Source: Candidatus Thalassarchaeaceae archaeon | GTDB taxonomy: Archaea > Thermoplasmatota > Poseidoniia > Poseidoniales > Thalassarchaeaceae | Length of the DNA stretch: 8,135 bases | Assembly: GCA_029250565.1 (NCBI GenBank) | Contig: JAQXFA010000147.1 | Coordinates: 1-8,135, forward strand | Reading direction: 5' to 3' | Shown here: piece by piece, positions 7,301 to 8,135 of the stretch | How the letters are laid out: the number at the start of each line of letters is the position of its first letter | How positions within the stretch are numbered: position 1 is the stretch's first letter | Translations under genes and position numbers: made by a program | Notes under the pieces: generated by a model | Told to the model about the DNA's origin: nothing | The model's input: the letters and a program-made list of their open reading frames with translations, nothing else | Database searches by the model: none

Positions 7301-8135
7301 GACCAAGAGGGTAATATTGTTGGAATCAATGAATATGGTGCTCTAGAAATTAGTTGGCGTAAAGGTTCACAAACCTACCAAGGTCTTGTTTATGGTTCGT
7401 GGAATGACTACAATGAGAATGGAATTATTGGCGGTCCAAACCAAAGTTGCGAAGACATCGATGATGATGGTGTCTTTGACGAAGTTGAATACATGGGAGA
7501 CCACACAGATCAAGGAAATTATGTCGTATGGTATGATAGTGAAGGCATCGTGAAGTCAGTCACACTAGATTTGACTCACATCGTTATACAGAACCGTACA
7601 GGACCTTCCAACAACTGGCGTACTGAGTGTACATCAATGGATGGTGCAGAAGTCGATTTGACTTTCCGCTTCATGACAAATAGTGATGGTATCAATGGTT
7701 CTTCTGGTTTCGCTGGTTTTGCCCTTGACAACATTACTGTACAGGAGTACACATTTACTTCTGACCAGACATACTATTCATCTGTAACTGGTATTGATGC
7801 ACGTGAAGAGCGCAATGTATCTGTTGGAGTACATAACTTCCAACAAGGTATTTATCGAATTGATGTAATGAGTATATTTGACAATCAAACAGCTGGAAAC
7901 AACTGGACCAATACCAAGGAAGTCGCGCTTGGAAACAATGTGTCAAAGGTTATCTTTGAGGTTGCATCTGTTGATGTAACATTGTATCGTCCAGATGTTC
8001 TAGATTGTGTTGAAGATGTGGATTACGACTGTGTATATCCGTTTGACGCTGCACTTACTCACCAGTTCACTGTACCATTGAGTAATGGTGTATTAGCAGG
8101 TGATTACAACATTTACCTAGATATTGTTGACTCCT
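4247..8135 (+). CDS. Giant secreted protein: FG-GAP/VCBS beta-propeller plus CARDB-like and MAM-like modules (3' partial)
   Basis: The frame is open from 4247 to the right edge (1296 full codons, no stop), so the gene continues beyond the window. The chosen start gives a signal peptide: MNKMRVK, a hydrophobic core (AFALVALMVLSTSLAVL) and likely cleavage after VSA (residue 28). Alternative in-frame ATGs are at 4220, which adds nine polar residues, and 4256. Residues about 40-445 carry seven FG-GAP/VCBS-like motifs, five with the calcium-loop pattern DxDxDGxxD. Then come: a CARDB/Ig-like domain at 497-551 (VNVTVQNTGLNSITG); a MAM-like jelly-roll module at 558-794; an Ig-like stretch with a CARDB-like domain at 867-910 (IDVIVENAGNTV); a second MAM-like module at 922-1168, containing a further DIDDDGVFD loop at 1070; and further Ig-like sequence to the edge. 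No HExxH or other protease signature is visible. It probably acts outside the cell in adhesion or polymer binding. Any membrane anchor or sorting signal would lie in the missing C-terminus. Confidence 0.92.
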   Translation, partial: MNKMRVKAFALVALMVLSTSLAVLDVSASNSKQYPVTRNPLDLATGDFDCDGDDDIVTASEMGNFLSILWNDNGNYQDRTDLWVSNNASRRAGFTDIADVGGVEVGDIDDDGQDDIVFYQGNIQVFGGTEVIRGNLTVLRNEDCAGTFSEDAVYTMGDIVWNFEIGDVNGDGVDDIVVLELQDMASGTQRLLTYLGGSQRNNAATNHKITTLDNLANKVYADIRLGNFGEAVVGGPIGNDCDDLDAFLHFWPGFNAATGFSDGDWDNVSIVEFECTLDTFAAWNDPNKQHTIKLHSESGSFDIADEDNDGKIDTMAITNLTTVVLQSCAAAPCPSQSNWQQIAVSPTIGSFIPASVELQDVNQDGSIDLVVPTTSTITSLVGQSGNTVTSYSTDNLEELNTVQIILSDGSGGYYQPQSMPVGRRPTMVLVGQFAGGPTSALDLAIGNRDYTYQYSNGALHIDSKGCAFDPLNPQLNGFGCGNLDAISVVQLDNEDVGISGMSVSPASFNPDTGRMTIGEGTREVNVTVQNTGLNSITGSVDVDVSVKEITGGVDTTVYSNDYETSAVTNCGTGCTWANADYDREAYYWHEEVAANHSANPEGDEADVNPTDYMWAGTWQPNATAGNQMESGYLSNQDDGIILQNIDLTGADAASLELDLYCSVGYSVVHYVNAQGSISGMVIYDDSCNIDVYTDDEGWVPIIYRGGYDAVRINEYYSNGGSIEYTSRIYHVYGTNYSWMDLKGNNSLDLTPWAGDTIDLRFRFRTGYEGSVGRDNTSRNTQWDGMAFDNLTIKKTITQFGQIQPVSQTLNLNNFAPGDEQTITLNAYFTNGTEYMVESALTSPTGFSNEDSSNDDMRWKMDVLNLYDPAVKEITSQDRGALYASGDMPIDVIVENAGNTVMDFEVKATVYTAQPNALFTNPCKEVEDFEPSACAYMFGDDSDGIGGIVDDTDSGVQNAIVPGNRPLFGGNAYWFGHPDSGYGDNWNESMTLQTIDLRNMGGDFAYLTFDYFAEADYLSDQEGNIVGINEYGALEISWRKGSQTYQGLVYGSWNDYNENGIIGGPNQSCEDIDDDGVFDEVEYMGDHTDQGNYVVWYDSEGIVKSVTLDLTHIVIQNRTGPSNNWRTECTSMDGAEVDLTFRFMTNSDGINGSSGFAGFALDNITVQEYTFTSDQTYYSSVTGIDAREERNVSVGVHNFQQGIYRIDVMSIFDNQTAGNNWTNTKEVALGNNVSKVIFEVASVDVTLYRPDVLDCVEDVDYDCVYPFDAALTHQFTVPLSNGVLAGDYNIYLDIVDS
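4364..5581 (+). repeat. Seven-fold FG-GAP/VCBS repeat region (beta-propeller)
   Basis: Calcium-loop motifs start at residue 47 (DFDCDGDDD), 107 (DIDDDGQDD), 167 (DVNGDGVDD), 305 (DEDNDGKID) and 360 (DVNQDGSID). Two degenerate blades without the acidic loop fit at 226 (GNFGEAVVGG) and 431 (GQFAGGPTSALDLAIGN). The first four are spaced almost exactly 60 residues apart and the others 55-78. Seven repeats match the usual blade number of integrin-type propellers. The blade count depends on accepting the two degenerate copies. Confidence 0.8.
5918..6628 (+). repeat. MAM-like (jelly-roll) module A
   Basis: Residues 558-794 contain a segment beginning SNDYETS, a stretch reading SNQDDGIILQNIDLTGADAA (strands flanking the edge of the sandwich) and a C-terminal signature DLRFRFRTGYEGS followed by WDGMAFDNLTIKK. 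The final pattern (D-x-x-F-R-F ... G-x-A-F-D-N-x-T-I) is typical of MAM/laminin-G-like domains in large secreted proteins, including those that follow M6-type peptidases. Module B has the same order of motifs. A central cysteine pair (NCGTGC) may form a disulfide. Confidence 0.6.
7010..7750 (+). repeat. MAM-like (jelly-roll) module B with an embedded calcium loop
   Basis: Residues 922-1168 repeat the plan of module A: AYWFGHPDSGYGDNW and SMTLQTIDLRNMGG near the start, and DLTFRFMTNSDG followed by GFALDNITVQEY at the end. Between them, SCEDIDDDGVFDEVEY carries a DxDxDGxxD loop at residues 1070-1078 that module A lacks. The two modules are diverged at the sequence level and are recognisable as repeats mainly by their closing motif. 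Confidence 0.6.

Overview
The window looks like a piece of a marine archaeal chromosome. I favour Candidatus Poseidoniales (Marine Group II) or a close relative. The reasons are moderately AT-rich DNA, two very large secreted or surface proteins built from Ig-like, CARDB-like, FG-GAP and MAM-like modules, many N-glycosylation sequons, no clear Shine-Dalgarno sites ahead of the starts, and BRE/TATA-like sequence rather than -35/-10 boxes. The lineage is an inference from protein style, because no marker gene is present.

All three real genes are on the + strand. Positions 2-3313 hold the 3' part of a gene for a large cell-surface protein. It has a chain of beta-sandwich domains, one C-terminal membrane helix and an acidic cytoplasmic tail of about 110 residues. 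Inside one of the beta-sandwich domains sits a domain that reads like an SGNH/GDSL esterase but has lost the nucleophile Ser, the Asn of the GxND block and the catalytic Asp/His. It therefore looks like an inserted pseudoenzyme used for binding or structure.

Positions 3393-4025 hold a complete 210-residue cytoplasmic protein. It has a small N-terminal domain, a Ser/Pro linker and a C-terminal winged-helix-like domain. It follows an 80-nt gap that contains a near-perfect 14-bp palindrome.

Positions 4026-4246 are non-coding and carry a possible terminator hairpin, a BRE/TATA-like element and a short palindrome. From 4247 to the right edge runs the 5' part (at least 1296 codons) of a second giant secreted protein. 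It has a signal peptide, an apparent seven-bladed FG-GAP/VCBS calcium-binding beta-propeller, and then alternating CARDB/Ig-like and MAM-like (jelly-roll) modules.

The flanking genes probably both act outside the cell, in adhesion, glycan binding or envelope architecture. The small middle protein may be a regulator, but nothing in the sequence proves that the three work together. I see no tRNA, rRNA, CRISPR array, insertion sequence or gene on the - strand; the - strand open frames are shadows of the + strand genes.
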